A stretch of 64,000 nucleotides of DNA, taken from assembly GCA_950295325.1 (NCBI GenBank), contig OX485803.1, positions 63,999,554-64,063,553 of the forward strand, in the 5' to 3' direction. Under the pieces are notes generated by a model, which was not told the DNA's origin, made no database searches, and worked only from the letters and a program-made list of their open reading frames with translations. The stretch comes from Polytrichum commune. Its lineage: Eukaryota; Streptophyta; Polytrichopsida; Polytrichales; Polytrichaceae. The position numbers and the translations under genes are program-made. Shown here in pieces: positions 20,759 to 32,769 of this stretch. Position 1 is the stretch's first letter. Every line of letters starts with the position of its first letter.

Positions 20759-21304
20759 TCAAGTGCAACATGATTTGAAGTTGGGTGCAACATGTGACAA
20801 AACAATGGTCAAAAGAACCGTAATGGCAAAACGACTACGGTTTTTTTTTACCATGTTTTCTACTAGTGCTATGTCAAATCCATTCCACAAATTAAGTTGT
20901 GGGCCAAATTGGATATTGTTTTTTGGGAAGAAGTGTTTTGAGTGTTTTATACGAGGTTTTATATATAATTTATTCCTTTTTAGTTTATTGGTTTTGTAAC
21001 TATAACTATTAGCAATCCAAACATGCAACAATTTTGGATTTTCATATTCTAGATTAGTGTATTGATGTGTTAGGTTATCAAGGTGTGTGGATGTTTTTAT
21101 GAGATACATAAGGTTCCAATATGGGGAGGCATAAAAACATGGTGGTACTACTTTTGGTTTGTGTTCATGTAGGTTTTCATAACAACAACTTGAATATCCT
21201 ATCCAAATAGTGTGAGGGAAGACACGGTGAGAGGATTTCCAATATGAGGAGGCTACTATGAGCCATAATACAAAAGCAAACATGGTTGCATATGCAACCT
21301 TCAT
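20759..21304 (-). CDS. Unsupported 181-codon ORF with signal-peptide-like start
   Basis: The frame opens with a true ATG at 21304 and a hydrophobic stretch (AYATMFAFVLWLIVASSYW) that could be a signal peptide or a membrane segment. The rest is rich in Asn, Lys, Tyr and Ser, as expected from translating AT-rich DNA, and shows no domain, cysteine spacing or known family. No intron or promoter signal supports it. I list it only because it is the longest orphan frame in this part; chance is the more likely explanation. Confidence 0.15.
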   Translation of the reverse strand: MKVAYATMFAFVLWLIVASSYWKSSHRVFPHTIWIGYSSCCYENLHEHKPKVVPPCFYASPYWNLMYLIKTSTHLDNLTHQYTNLEYENPKLLHVWIANSYSYKTNKLKRNKLYIKPRIKHSKHFFPKNNIQFGPQLNLWNGFDIALVENMVKKNRSRFAITVLLTIVLSHVAPNFKSCCT

Positions 21305-21399
21305 ACTACCTCCTATCTTGACAAAAAGAAATTGCTATGTGCCTAATTACTACTTATGTGTGTGCAACTAAGTCTATGTGCAATGGGAGGTTAGGAGTC

Positions 21400-22200
21400 T
21401 TACTTGGGGGTAGTTTTTCTCAAACTATGAAGCTTCTTCTGAGCGGGAAGCGTCTTCACCTTCGGCTAGCAGCACTGTGGGCAGGCAATTCGTTGCTGGT
21501 GGGTAAAGCTTTCTCGTCCTTCGTCAGGCAGCAGCACTTTCTGCAGTTCTAGGTTCGGGCACAGCTTCGGTAGTCGTAGTTGCAGCAATTTCTCCAAGCT
21601 TGGTCTCAGCTTCAGCAGCTGCAGGTCTTCACTGCTTCCTCGTATTCACGTTTCTTGATTCGGTGCGGCTTCTCGCAGGCGTATCCGATTAGCGGGTCAG
21701 GGGTTTATCGATTTCGAGGCGGGTGGGGTGCTTGTTGGAGTGGGCTTGGAGTCTGGGGATTTGGCAGCATTCTTCGGTGGAGGATATGTCTTCGGATCAG
21801 CTACTCTGTATCAGCGGCTCGCAGCTTCTCTGCATCGGCGGTGCGGCAACTTCTTCTTTGTTGGCGGCGATCTTCTTCTCTGGCCCAGCTTCGGTGTTTC
21901 TGCTTCAGATGACTTCGGAGTGGAGAGTGTGGGGTTTATGCGTCTAGCAGTGTCCTTTTGTAGTGAGGGTTTGAACGTTTGAGGAGGCCGCGGATCTCGG
22001 TGCCCCTTCAGACTCTGAGGAGGTGGGTGGCTGGGGGGAAAGAATTTCGAGGAGCAGCAAGAGATGCCTCTTCTACTCTTGTTTCTCTCCCCCTTACCTC
22101 CGGCGGCCTCTCAGATCCTGCAAGGCTTCGCCGTTTCCGCTTCAGCCTTCCCGATCCATTTGGACCTCTAATGCAACTTCCCCAGCGAGTGTTATGACTA
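21400..22200. other. GC-richer island with overlapping open frames, function unknown
   Basis: Base composition rises clearly above the AT-rich flanks and three plus-strand frames stay open over one another (about 21580-21982). The text is rich in CTTCGGC, GCAGC and TCTTC words, so the encoded peptides are low-complexity and frame-ambiguous. No domain is recognised on either strand. It could be a decayed gene body, a GC-rich piece of a mobile element, or the 5' region of an unrecognised transcript. Confidence 0.3.
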
Positions 22201-22349
22201 AGAGAGACAGATAATAGAGAATCAATGAATCGTGTCACAATATGGAAAAACACAATGTTAACATTGTGATAATGACAATGATGATGTGATGTGTGCGAGC
22301 ATATGGTTTGAATTCTCTTGTGGATTATTTTTATGTCAAAACCCATGAT

Positions 22350-24488
22350 ATATGGGAGGGAAATGAAACAACAAGGAGGGAGATTTCAACTGAGCACATC
22401 CAATCCCTAGGGTTTCAAGGTATAAGAGAGGGAGTGATATCACAAACGTTCGGGTGTAATATTCTTGAAGTTTTGAACTCCGACCAGTTCATCTGTAACT
22501 AGTGGCCAAGTCAACCAATTGATTGTTCCCACGTCCATAACCTTACTCAGCTCGACCAGTTCGTTTGGTGGGCCCTTAGAATATAACAGTCGGGTGCTCG
22601 AAAAGTTAAGTCTCTTGCTCAATTTTTCGAGCATCCAACTGTTATATTGTAAGGGCCCACTGAACAAACAATAGGAACTAAGTAATGTCATGTCAAGGAA
22701 GTGTAAGCAGGAAACAATTTACAAGTCTAGACGCAAGAAGAAAGTCTAGTACATAGAATACAAGTCCCAAGGCATCGATATGCGTAATTTTTTACTACCA
22801 AACAAACGATCCACAAATAATCTAAAAATACAGGTAGTTTGAAGATTATACAACATAAGAATGTTTCGGGCCCCCGCTTTCGATTCACATTAGCATATTC
22901 CTAGGACTTGGCACATGCCATGGTCTTGAAGATGAAAAATCTACATGAAATCCAACATGGCAAATATAGTAATAAAAAAACCTCCCAACATCAAGGAGCC
23001 ATGTCTCTCTCTCTTCCGCTTCTTGGAGGTAGGATGCCTATTTGAAGTCCGGGAGACCACGGGGCCAAACTCCTTGTAGCCAATTTGTTTGTATTTAGAA
23101 CGTCATAATTTAGACACCCATTCCCCTTACACATGAAGGCAACCTACAGTAATATACATCATGTTCCGAACTCTTAGGTTTACACTAACGGAAAACTAGG
23201 ATGTTTGTGAGTTTCTCATGGGCCCTCATATTTTGTGGCTTGTCCAAAGTCTGAGATGACCCTAAACTACCCCGTGATGGTGGAGAGGTATCCATTTCTG
23301 AATGGAGTGGTTGGCGGTTCGATTTCCATTGTGAAATCTTCTCTCTACTTGACAGGAAGAAAAAAAACCAACTATGTAGGTAGGAAGCCAAGAGCCCATC
23401 CACCGCAAGCCAGGCAGTAAACCCCACCTTGCACCAAGAGGATTCTTGAGCAGAGTAGGGCCAACATGCTCAAATTCACGTTGAATCTTCTCTCTACTTG
23501 GTTACTTATTTATTTATTTCATGCATTCACTAAATTAGAAATGTGGACTCCCCTATTCTAACTTATTTAATGATATGAATGGGGAAAAACAAATGTGAAA
23601 CTCAGACTCGGCTTATCAATCTCAAAATGTCGAGAAGGAGTTTCTTGTCCAAGAAAAGCAACCACATGTACCTAACCAAACTTGCATATACGCTTACATC
23701 ATTATAATATGTTGAGTTTGGAGACATGGACAATTGGGAATTTTGTGTGAAGAATCCTAACTTTCCAAAAACAATATGTATGTATGGTTAGATCCACTAT
23801 TCAAGATACAAATTCTCTTCGATAAGCTATTGAATTGGGATGAACTTTCTTAGACGATTTTGGGAAGACTTTGTTTGGGGCTTTAGGGGTTAAAGCCTTG
23901 GAGGGAAATAATCGGCCTTAAAGGCAGTTTGGAGCATGGTCGGCTACCAAGATGTAACAACTTCATGTAAGCTAAGTATGAAGTTCTACATTTTACAACT
24001 CCAAATTAGCTCCACTAATTATGAGTGTACCTTAATTAGTGACAAGTCCCGGGGAGGGCAGTGTGTTAAAAAGTTAAGGATATAGGTGCAAACAACCACT
24101 ATTTTATAGGGGGGTATTACTTTCAATTCTCTTCTTTTTTTCACATGCTATCATTACATAATTTTCTACTTTGGGTTAATAGAAAAATGGCTTGCATTAC
24201 TTATAATTCCAAATTACCTATTATTCCATACCCTAAAGTACTTTAAAGATGTCCAATGCCATTTTTGATACCCTATATTACTCTTAAGTCCATTTATAAT
24301 TTTTTGCCCCATGTTTTTAAAATACCCTATCATTTGTTTGCACGTATATTGCTACTCCAACCAATGACTACCCTCCCCGGGTGACAAGTACCCACCATAA
24401 TTGGGCAAAATCCTCGTGTTTCCAAGTCCCACCAATTACAAAATTGCGATGACCTTTCGGATTTCCTTTACTAATTTGAGGTATATTC
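22350..24488. other. AT-rich non-coding sequence
   Basis: I see no gene. A hairpin-like pair occurs near 22560-22680: GGGCCCTTAGAATATAACAG versus TGTTATATTGTAAGGGCCC, with TCGGGTGCTCGAAAAGTTAAG versus TTTTTCGAGCATCCAACTG, so about 22567-22660 is a small foldback. Nothing else stands out. Confidence 0.45.
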
Positions 24489-24489
24489 T

Positions 24490-24821
24490 GTAACCGGTTG
24501 GCCGCTTTGTTTCGCCGAGGTGGCACTACACGATTGGCTCTGAGCACACATGTTTGCAGACGATAACCTTGACATCCCAACCGGTTATGATCATCTAAAT
24601 CGGATATGTTGAAGAAGACGATAGGTGACCCACTGTTTAGGTCACCTGCGCGGCTCAACAAAGCGGCCAACCGGTTACGTCTGGTAATCGTTTTATTGGA
24701 ACCGGTCTTCAGTGCAGAACAGGTTCTGTCGAGCTGGCTCGCCCTCGCGGGCTCGCCACCTTGACAGAACCGATTTTGCACCGATAACCGGTTCCAATAA
24801 AACGATTACCTAATACACATA
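24490..24821. mobile_element. Nested-hairpin insertion of about 330 bp
   Basis: Three perfect inverted repeats are packed together. The first is GTAACCGGTTGGCCGCTTTG and two more bases at 24490-24511, paired with 24657-24678 (22 bp). The second is 24683-24705 with 24788-24810 (23 bp). The third is GGTTCTGTC at 24722 with GACAGAACC at 24763. The flanks (24413-24492 and 24820-24870) resemble 46522-46640, where the insert is absent, so the block looks like an insertion, perhaps with a TA duplication. No protein is encoded; the 137-codon minus ORF across it is a by-product. Confidence 0.6.
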
Positions 24822-24869
24822 GATTCCTCTAAACCGATCAATATTTCCCCTAAAGTCTTGGACTTCACG

Positions 24870-25862
24870 CATTTTTTCCCTCCAAACGCGGCCGATGAAT
24901 CTGCAACGAGTGGTCAGTCGTCGCGCCCGATGATCCCACGGTGGGGATCTTGTGGGCGACGAAGCTTATTTGAATGAGGTTCAATAAACTAAGCATTTCT
25001 AGAAGGAGTTGATGATTGGAGAAGTTCGTTCACCGATCTCCTTTAGAATCAAACAATGTTTTACGAAATTCATAGAAACTTGGACGGCTTGACGAAGATG
25101 CACTAGGCTTCTCACTATCCCTTGAAAAGATGGAACCTAGATGCGGACACTCCTACAAGCTTTGATGATAGGAATCATGTGCCATCACTCTAGTTGACAT
25201 CATGGGCTAAATCGGTTGCCGTGCGAGACATGTAAGCTGCACAAAAAACCGGCTCGGTCGTTGCCAAATGAAGAGGTGAGGCAAAAATGACACACCATAG
25301 CCGCTTGCATTTCCATGAGCCATTCACGGATCCTAAGCCATTTTCAAACGGCTTTCATGAATTCAAAGTTCCAAACACGGCCCTCAAAAGGCAAGAACCT
25401 ACAAAGCGGCTAGTGATAGATGTGACCAACGAACGTGGTCAATGTTGTGGTTGAAATTGCCGTGTATGGTGTGAGCTTAGTAGGGAATTTTATGAACATG
25501 TGCAAGCTTCTTCCACTATAATGATGACAAGTGTACGGGAAAAAATTGAACGTACTTTACCGTAGTACTTTGATGGTTTCCAACAAACTTGGATCTTATT
25601 ATCAAATGAGGTGAATGACCTTATATATATACATTTGGTCATGGTTTTATGGTGTCACCTATAATTAGCCCACCAAGTCGTGTGTGACTGGGGCCTCTTA
25701 CATTAGGTATGTGATATTTTATGAAATGGACTTCATGATTCAAAGATACCTTTGGGAGAATATATTGAGGAGTCTTAAATCAAGGTGCGTAAAGGACAAT
25801 AAGAATGGACAATAGTAGTGGTAGTTGAGGTTCTATACTACGATAGATGTTGATTTAATATG
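24870..25862. other. Non-coding sequence, nothing identified
   Basis: No coding frame of note and no clear repeat boundaries were seen. The words CGGTTGCCG and AAACCGGCTCGG recall the GGTT/AACC-rich hairpin element to the left but do not form a convincing copy. Confidence 0.35.
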
Positions 25863-26088
25863 TTCCTAAAGTTTAAAGCGGGGGAAAAAGAATACATGAC
25901 TCTGAAAAACAAGGGTTCACTTTTCGCCTTTAGTTTACAAGCCCTTAGGTATGTTACGGTTGAGACCAAACACAAATTACGTGAATTTAAAGGGTACAGT
26001 GCTAGTATTGCTACTTGATGTTATGATGTTTTTTATTTTATCATTAATGAATTGTATGATATAGAGACTTTAGTAAAAGCCTATTTTT
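25863..26088 (+). repeat. Direct repeat, copy 1 (about 226 bp)
   Basis: It starts TTCCTAAAGTTTAAAGCGGG and ends in TTTAGTAAAAGCCTATTTTT. It matches 32545-32769 with only scattered differences, in the same orientation. No coding capacity is seen. The pair brackets about 6.5 kb that contains the GC-rich inverted repeats, a MITE and a TIR element. Confidence 0.85.
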
Positions 26089-26299
26089 AAAAGGGGATTG
26101 ATATTTCCACACCTTTTTTGGCTAGATTCACACCTTTTTGCCTGTTCGGTTGCCGTGTCACTGAGGCGCTATATATGAGATTCTTCATGGTGCATCCGGA
26201 CCGTTGATCCACCAAGGCCCATCCAAGGGCCTCAATGATCCTAGGTGGCGGTGGGGTGGGGGGCGGGGGTGGTGCTTGCCACCAAGGCGGGGTGGGGCC

Positions 26300-26405
26300 G
26301 TGGGCTATGGAATACAATATGCACGGTTGCTTGGCTTTCGCGGCATGGTGCTCGCGGTCGCAACCTCGCTCTTGCCGTCGTAGCCTCGCTCTCGCTGCTG
26401 TACCC
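26300..26405 (-). repeat. GC-rich inverted repeat, left copy
   Basis: Read on the minus strand this contains CAGCAGCGAGAGCGAGGCTA and ends in GTGCATATTGTATTCCATAG. It corresponds to plus-strand 31221-31345, which has AACAGCGAGCGCGAGGCTG and the same GTGCATATTGTATTCCATAG end. It is low in complexity (GCGAG-type repeats), but the shared non-repetitive end makes common origin clear. Confidence 0.8.
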
Positions 26406-26409
26406 TTGC

Positions 26410-29106
26410 ACCCGCGGTTGGTGAGTACGCCCGTCATCGTTGACGGGTGGCTACCGGAGCAACCGGTTGTACTTGGGCGTCATTGACATCGCCCGGGCAA
26501 CCAAGCCTGCCCGAGGAAAATGCAAGGGTAATGACGTCCCCTCCCCAATGAGACATGGAGGAACTCATGCTCATGATGTGAGTGCCATTTTGAATCGCAT
26601 CACACACAAAAACTCATGATGTGAGTTCCATTTTACATCTCATGACACACAAAAACTCATTGACCTAATCAAACTCAAGGGCCCAAAACATTTTAAACTC
26701 AGTAGTTGTACTGAAATCTAAACCCACACACCAATTATGTGATAATTCATGATGTGAGTGTCAGTTTACATCTATGTGTTCCACACATTCACTCTATATG
26801 AGCACTTCAAGCTTTGGGTCTTATGATCTATTCTAAAATACGTAAAAGTAAATTATATATACAACATAGTTGTAGTTGGTGGGTGTGAGGGCCTTGTCCC
26901 GTCATTCTAAGAACATGAACAAAGGGGTCAGCTTAGATCACAAGCGGACTTCATTTAATGTTTTCATATTTCATATGCAAGGGTGCAACATGTTGGGATG
27001 GCACGAGTTACAACTAGTTTCTTGCAATACATAAGAGTTCCAATTTTTTTTTTTGAAACCATGACTTCATATTAATCAAAATCATGACATAAGTGGGGAA
27101 TGATTCTCTTATTATATAAGAGTTGATATTGTCCCCCCTCTATGTTGCATTTTGAAGGGGTTGGGAGAGTTTAAAATGGAAATAACATCTCTAATTTGCA
27201 AATAACGATAATGTGTGCATACCTACTTTGTAAAATCTCACCTTGGCAATCCTAAAACATGGTTAGAGCACTAGACAATGTTGGGACATGTTGTCAATAC
27301 CAACATCTCCAATTGTATGTTGAAGGTTGAATTTGAACCAAAGAGCAGTCATTCACATGTTCCCATGATCCATCCTCACAAAATAGAAGTTGGCTTCTCC
27401 CCTTCAAATATGCAACATATGGAGTGTATGAGATCTTCACCCCTACATAAAGGAATCAACCATCAATAATTTGTAATCTTTGACCAAATAGAATTTTAGC
27501 TCCATTTTTCTATGCAAAAGCTCGTGTTTTGCAAGTTCATAAAAGGATGAGTTTTCATGTAGGCCCCTTGCCTGCCATATTCTAGTATTAATAAGGACAA
27601 ACCCGCCCAAATGTAGAGGGAATCTAGTGGGTAGGGTTCGCATGTGCCAACTACACTAAACATGATATTCACTGTCATATGGTACTTAATGTCACTATGG
27701 TAACTTTTTGGATGGCACTTCTTGTGAATAAGTCAACAAATATTGTCATTGATGATGGATGAGTTCATCCATTGTTCAAAGCCATGCCTTCTCTTGTTAG
27801 TCATTTGTGATGAAATATTGTCATGGATGACTCAAATTTGGATGAAAAATCACTTGGTTAGTGACGGTAATTACAACACTGTAAATCTTTAATCTCCCAA
27901 AAATATTACAAGGAATGACAAATAATGTTAACTTAACATCTAGTGTTGGTGACACTACCATAGTTTACAATTGGTATTGAGCAAGACAATTAACATTGGT
28001 GGCACTAAATATCATATTTAGTGTAGCTACTCCCGACTTATGAATTGAGGCCCATTAGTAACCTCCTCCTCCATGCTAAAATTGGGTCTTCAATCCTTTG
28101 GTGTCCGAAACGTGTAAGTTAAAGATTTTTTAGTGGATGCATGGAAATTTAGCGGCATGTGTCCATGGCCCCCCACATTCTAGCGGACTGCCATAATGTG
28201 TTTGGATGACGGCTTGTGCTTAACTACATACAAACCCCTCCAACCCAATATTTTCTAAAATCTAATGGATGAGCAGCCTACATGGAAACTCACCATAAGC
28301 TTAATGATCCCACACCTTGAAGTGCTTTGTGTAGAATATGTATAGGGTCTACTCTCTTGGTGATTGGTATTCCCAATTTAACAATATGGCTCAAGATTGC
28401 TATTTGATGTGTTACCGTGAGGCGTTCTTAAAATGGCCACTTCGCACTTTATGCAAGCATTTCACTATTGCGGGTGCGTAACCAATTGTTGAATGACCCA
28501 TTGTAATGTTAGGTAGATGAGTCTTTAAATTGTTATTTTTTCCAACTACCCTACTTCTTGTAAGATATGAAACACACTATGAGACTTGAGCTCAAGATGG
28601 TTAGACCCTAAATTGAGGTTTTAGCAACTCTCCTTATGATTTGTGGAGCTCGTATGAATATCTTCATGCAATGTCAAAGCAAAGATTCTTGTGCTCATTA
28701 AAGGATCATATAGAATCTCCGACCGTGTTGACTATTAAATCTAGAATAATAAAGTGATTTGAACACGAGTCCAATATATTGTAAACACATATCTTAATCA
28801 CACCCACTATCTTTCATCACATGAGAATGATGGAGCAGGTTCCATGGCCTCTCAAATGTGCAGTGAGACTAGGACCACATCACAATCACCATTGCGAAGA
28901 CCATTGTTTTCATGGATTGGAGTAGAAGTATGTGGGCCTATTGCATGCACTTCCAAATCCACATATAATTTTAGCCATTGCATGGGGCCGACAATACTGA
29001 TTCTTACTTTGTAGACACCACACCAAACCACATGCTACTCAAATATAGGCATCTAATAACCAAATATAACCAAAGATTGGTTGTCTACACTTTACATCAA
29101 ATAATA
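26410..29106. other. AT-rich non-coding sequence with one repeat copy
   Basis: No gene is seen. Around 26565-26770 the words ACTCATGATGTGAGT and CACACAAAAACTCAT recur several times, suggesting a decayed local duplication. The repeat at 27790-28025 is listed separately. A TGAAACCATGACTTCATATTAAT stretch near 27055 follows a short poly-T run and may be another repeat end. Confidence 0.4.
27790..28025 (+). repeat. Interspersed repeat, copy 1 (MITE-like)
   Basis: This stretch contains ATATTGTCATGGATGACTCA, GGAATGACAAATAATGTTAA and AGTGTTGGTGACACTACC in order. The reverse complement of 52890-53105 has the same words in the same order. It contains no ORF. The ends are AT-rich and carry TTTAGTG-like words, but I could not fix terminal repeats or a target duplication. 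Confidence 0.7.
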
Positions 29107-29442
29107 GAGTTATCCTTTAATTCATCATGACTTTTGGTAGGGAGTTGGTTGTTCTGCTTACAAACCCTTCCATGTTTGGTAAGTTTTTGGTGCATGCGTG
29201 GAGGTAGTGTGGAGGTTTGAACAAAGAACATTCTATATCGGTTCATGGAGGGCCAAACTCATTTTAGCACCTCTTGGCATGCCAAAATGAGTTTGACCCT
29301 CCATGAACCAATATATAATGTTCTTTGTTCAAACCTCCACACCACCTCCACGCATGCACCAAAAACTTACCAAACATGGAAGGTTTTGTAAGCAGAACAA
29401 CCAACTCCCTACCAAAAGTCATGTTGAATTAAAGGATAACTC
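29107..29442. mobile_element. 336-bp near-perfect palindromic MITE
   Basis: The element reads GAGTTATCCTTTAATTC at the left and its exact reverse complement at the right, and pairs along almost its whole length (for example GGTAGGGAGTTGGTTGTTCT with its complement near 29395). The centre is at about 29275. It encodes nothing. A second, more diverged copy lies at about 48400-48760 within the VCCN1-like intron. Confidence 0.9.
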
Positions 29443-31415
29443 AAATACCACTATATTGACCCAAGCGCAAACTACAATATGCCAATTACATTGTCCTTGA
29501 ACCAAGTAAGAATGCTCACTCAATGTTCTTGCATTCATGCTAAACCCCTTAAACCTTAAACCCTAAACCCTTAACCCATAGTATTATGTCGTTCTTCTTA
29601 AAATCTGGTGAAATTTCTTCCAAGCCTTGCACTTCAAGGTTATCTTATTGATACCGGCTTAGGATGACCTTAAGTGACGGACGAGAGTTATGTCCTCCAA
29701 GAATTAAAGAGATTAACATGCAAATTCATCCAAACAGAACATGAATGTCATTATTGTTCACCCTCTTCAGTATGACACGTGTGAGAAACACAAAAAGGTC
29801 ATGTTATCTAGGTGTCGTCTTCTCATTCATATGACAAGTGGCGTAAAGTTGTCATATTACTGAGGGAATACGAAATCATCATAATAAATATGAGCTTAAA
29901 CATATATATACAACAAGTTTAGGCAATATAGATGGTATGAAATAAGAGCTTGTAACTCCAAACAAATACAAATATTTTCAAAAACTCTTGATAGAGGAGT
30001 CCAAAGAGTGTAGTTGGATTGACATCCCCCGCTACCTCATTTTATCATTAGAACTCTCAAATGAGAGACAAGCAATTGGGCCTCATGGTTGGACACATAC
30101 ACCTTCATTTTCATTGGGTTATAGCCATGCATATATTGATTGGGGACAAGGAACGGTTTTTGGATTAAATTTGGACATAGTTCCAAGATTTGAACTGTTT
30201 GGTTGATTCATAATTGAATTGTATGGGCGGACCCCCAATACGCTAGCAATATACCTACTTTTCATGATAATACATGAGTTGACAATAGATATTTGAATAA
30301 TATAATATTTGAATATGATTATATTATGCCAAAAGGACATATGTTGAACAGAGATTGGACTATATCTTTAAAATAAAGATCAGGGGGGGGGGTCATTGGC
30401 AAAAATTTAGAAAACCACGTGCGAGAAAATATAGGGTGGATTTTATTCAAGACACATAATTTTTACATTCTTTTAGATATACAATAGCGTCCTCTAAATG
30501 TAAGTTTGGGAATTATATATAATGTATGGTGTGGTTTAAGTTGTGGTATTTATTATTATTTAGATATAAAGTAGCATAAATAAAAATAAGTTTTATTTTT
30601 TAATATTTATAGATTCAACATAAATTATGTGTCATTAGTGGCATTGGATGAAAAATAAACAAATGTATGTGAACATGTGAATGAAGTTGTTGAAACGATT
30701 ACCTGGATGAAAAGTACCCTAAACCCTACCCTAAACCCACAACTCTTTATTATTTATAAATAAGATAGGGTGATTAAAATCATGCATCTTTAAATTTATA
30801 TACAATGACAGGGTGTTAGAAAATACCATCCAGTAGAAATTTAACTACTTATAGGGTAGAAAATATTCAACGAAGGAAGGTAAATACCCCCCATTAAATA
30901 GGGGGTTCTCGCACGTGTATACATAAATTAAGTGTAGGTGCGCCCCCCGTGATAAAGATCCATTCTATTTCAAGGATCAATTTCCCTCATAATATACTCC
31001 CAAGCCTAGTGTTGAGTAATGCCTTGGCCTTGGAGTTGAGGCATGGACAAGGGCATGCGGGACACGGCGGTCCGCTCCTTTTTTTTTTAGCGGACAGGCC
31101 CCCGAAGCCCGTCCGGCACGATGTCCTATGTTGACCTGCAATGGCCGGTCTTGCAAATGCACTTCACCTGCAATGGCCGGTTACCGCCCCGTCAAAGTGT
31201 ACCTGGTCCTTTCTCTAGGTTGCAACAGCGAGCGCGAGGCTGCGGCGGCGAGGGCGAGGCTCCGACGGCGAGCGCGACGGTGCGGCGGCAACGGTAGCGG
31301 CTACCAAGGCCAGGCAGCTGTGCATATTGTATTCCATAGTGGGCCTCATGTCTTTTTTGGGGAGGCCAGATTTAGGGTGGTGTCGGGCCTAGTGGCTAGG
31401 CCTACTTATTATATA
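29443..31415. other. AT-rich non-coding sequence with telomere-like runs
   Basis: No gene is identified. CCCTAAA-type text occurs at 29545-29575 and 30715-30742. A small hairpin GTCCGCT...AGCGGAC lies at about 31070-31095 in a GC-rich patch. A run of Gs at 30382-30391 is a simple repeat. Confidence 0.4.
31221..31345 (+). repeat. GC-rich inverted repeat, right copy
   Basis: This is the partner of 26300-26405 in opposite orientation, both ending in GTGCATATTGTATTCCATAG. The two copies face each other at a distance of about 4.8 kb, as terminal inverted repeats of a large element might, but no transposase gene or target duplication is visible. Confidence 0.8.
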
Positions 31416-32545
31416 ACTAGTTGGTTACCCTTACTCTACTTACTAAATAACTATTTGGTTAGCCTTACTCTACTTACTAAATGACTAGTTGGTTAGCCTT
31501 ACTCTACTTACTAAATGACTAGTTGGTTAGCCTTACTCTACTTACTAAATGACTACCGTACGTTAAGGGTAGCTTCGGCGCTCTCTTGCCGAATAATTAT
31601 TAAAAGTAAAAAAATAGTGTTCGCCACCTAGAAATAGTATATTCAAATTTTCGGCAATTTTCTCTTTTAATTTTAAAAATTCAGCTTAAATTCATTTTCT
31701 ATTTTCTATTTAAGCTTATATCTTGTACATCTCTCTTGCATTGAATGACAAGTAAGATGTGAGTGAAGAGTAGAGAATGCTCTGTGCTTTATGCAAGTAG
31801 AGTGGAGTTGTGTTCAACAATGCATATGGGATATGTAAACTTTGAGGTGAAGCACCGAGTTAGACTTCATTTTTATAACTCGCATAACATTTGCATAGAG
31901 TCTTCAAATGACATAAAATTTGTTGGAGGTGAAAGATTACTTGATTTCTAAACTTTTCTTAGACCAACAAAATTCCAAAAAAGTTGATATCCTATGCACA
32001 AATGAGCTCCGAAAAACTGTTATGAATGCATTTTAATTTTTTGATCTTTACACGGCTGCAATGTTTTGTCCATATCTTTTGCATAAAGACTTATTTTGAC
32101 ACAAAACTTATTGGAGGTGGAAGAAGGATTGATTTCTCAACTTTTGTTAGTTGGACAAAATTCTATAAAACTTCATCTTCTATGCTCAATTGGACTCCAA
32201 AAATTTGTGTACAACACATTTGAAAAGCCTCACCTAGAGTCTTGCTACTTCTTAACCCATATTCTTTGTGGACTAATGTAAGTGAGCTTGATTACAAAAG
32301 GAGCACCTTTTCTCTTTCAAAATTCACATATGCTTCCACTATAAGTAAAACTCTAGTGAGAAGTAAACATTTCTTACTTTTCGGTAATTTTGAAAAATAA
32401 TTAATTTTATATTCGGCAAAAAATGCCAATAATATTCCAAAATTTTCGGCGTCTATTTTTAGAATTATTTTGTGCCAAAGCTGCCCTTAACGTACGGTAG
32501 TTGGTTACCCTTACTCTACTTACTAAATGACTAGTTGGTTACCCT
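31416..32545. repeat. 34-bp tandem array, interrupted by a TIR element
   Basis: Units of ACTAGTTGGTTAGCCTTAC plus fifteen further bases start at 31416, 31450, 31484, 31518 and 31552. After the 942-bp insertion the array resumes at 32498 in register, and the next full unit starts at 32530. Units are nearly identical, so the array is young or kept homogeneous. Confidence 0.95.
31556..32497. mobile_element. 942-bp non-autonomous TIR transposon, TA target duplication
   Basis: The left end CCGTACGTTAAGGGTAGCTT and the right end (reverse complement CCGTACGTTAAGGGCAGCTT) form a TIR of about 24 bp with two mismatches. TA flanks both sides (31554-31555 and 32498-32499). Removing the element and one TA restores the 34-bp array exactly in phase, so the boundaries are secure. 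Inside, about 31855-32030 and 32040-32215 are diverged direct repeats of each other. No transposase is encoded. TA duplication fits Tc1/mariner-like or related families; the TIR does not match one I can name. Confidence 0.9.
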
Positions 32546-32769
32546 TCCTAAAGTTTAAAGCGGGGGAAAAAGAATACATGATTCTAAAAAACAAGGGTTC
32601 ACTTTTCGCCTTTAGTTTACAAGCCCTTAGGTATGTTACGGTTGAAACCAAACATAAATTACGTTAATTTAAAGGGTACAGTGCTAGTATTGCTACTTGA
32701 TGTTATGATGTTTTTTATTTTATCATTAATGAATTGCATGATATAGAAACTTTAGTAAAATTCTATTTA
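32545..32769 (+). repeat. Direct repeat, copy 2 (about 225 bp)
   Basis: It matches 25863-26088 in the same orientation, from TTCCTAAAGTTTAAAGCGGG to TTTAGTAAAATTCTATTT. It begins directly at the end of the 34-bp array, so that edge is a real junction. Confidence 0.85.

Noticed and set aside
24368-24781. 137-codon minus-strand ORF
   Set aside because: It runs through the nested hairpins and their flank; both strands are open because of the inverted repeats and no family motif is present.
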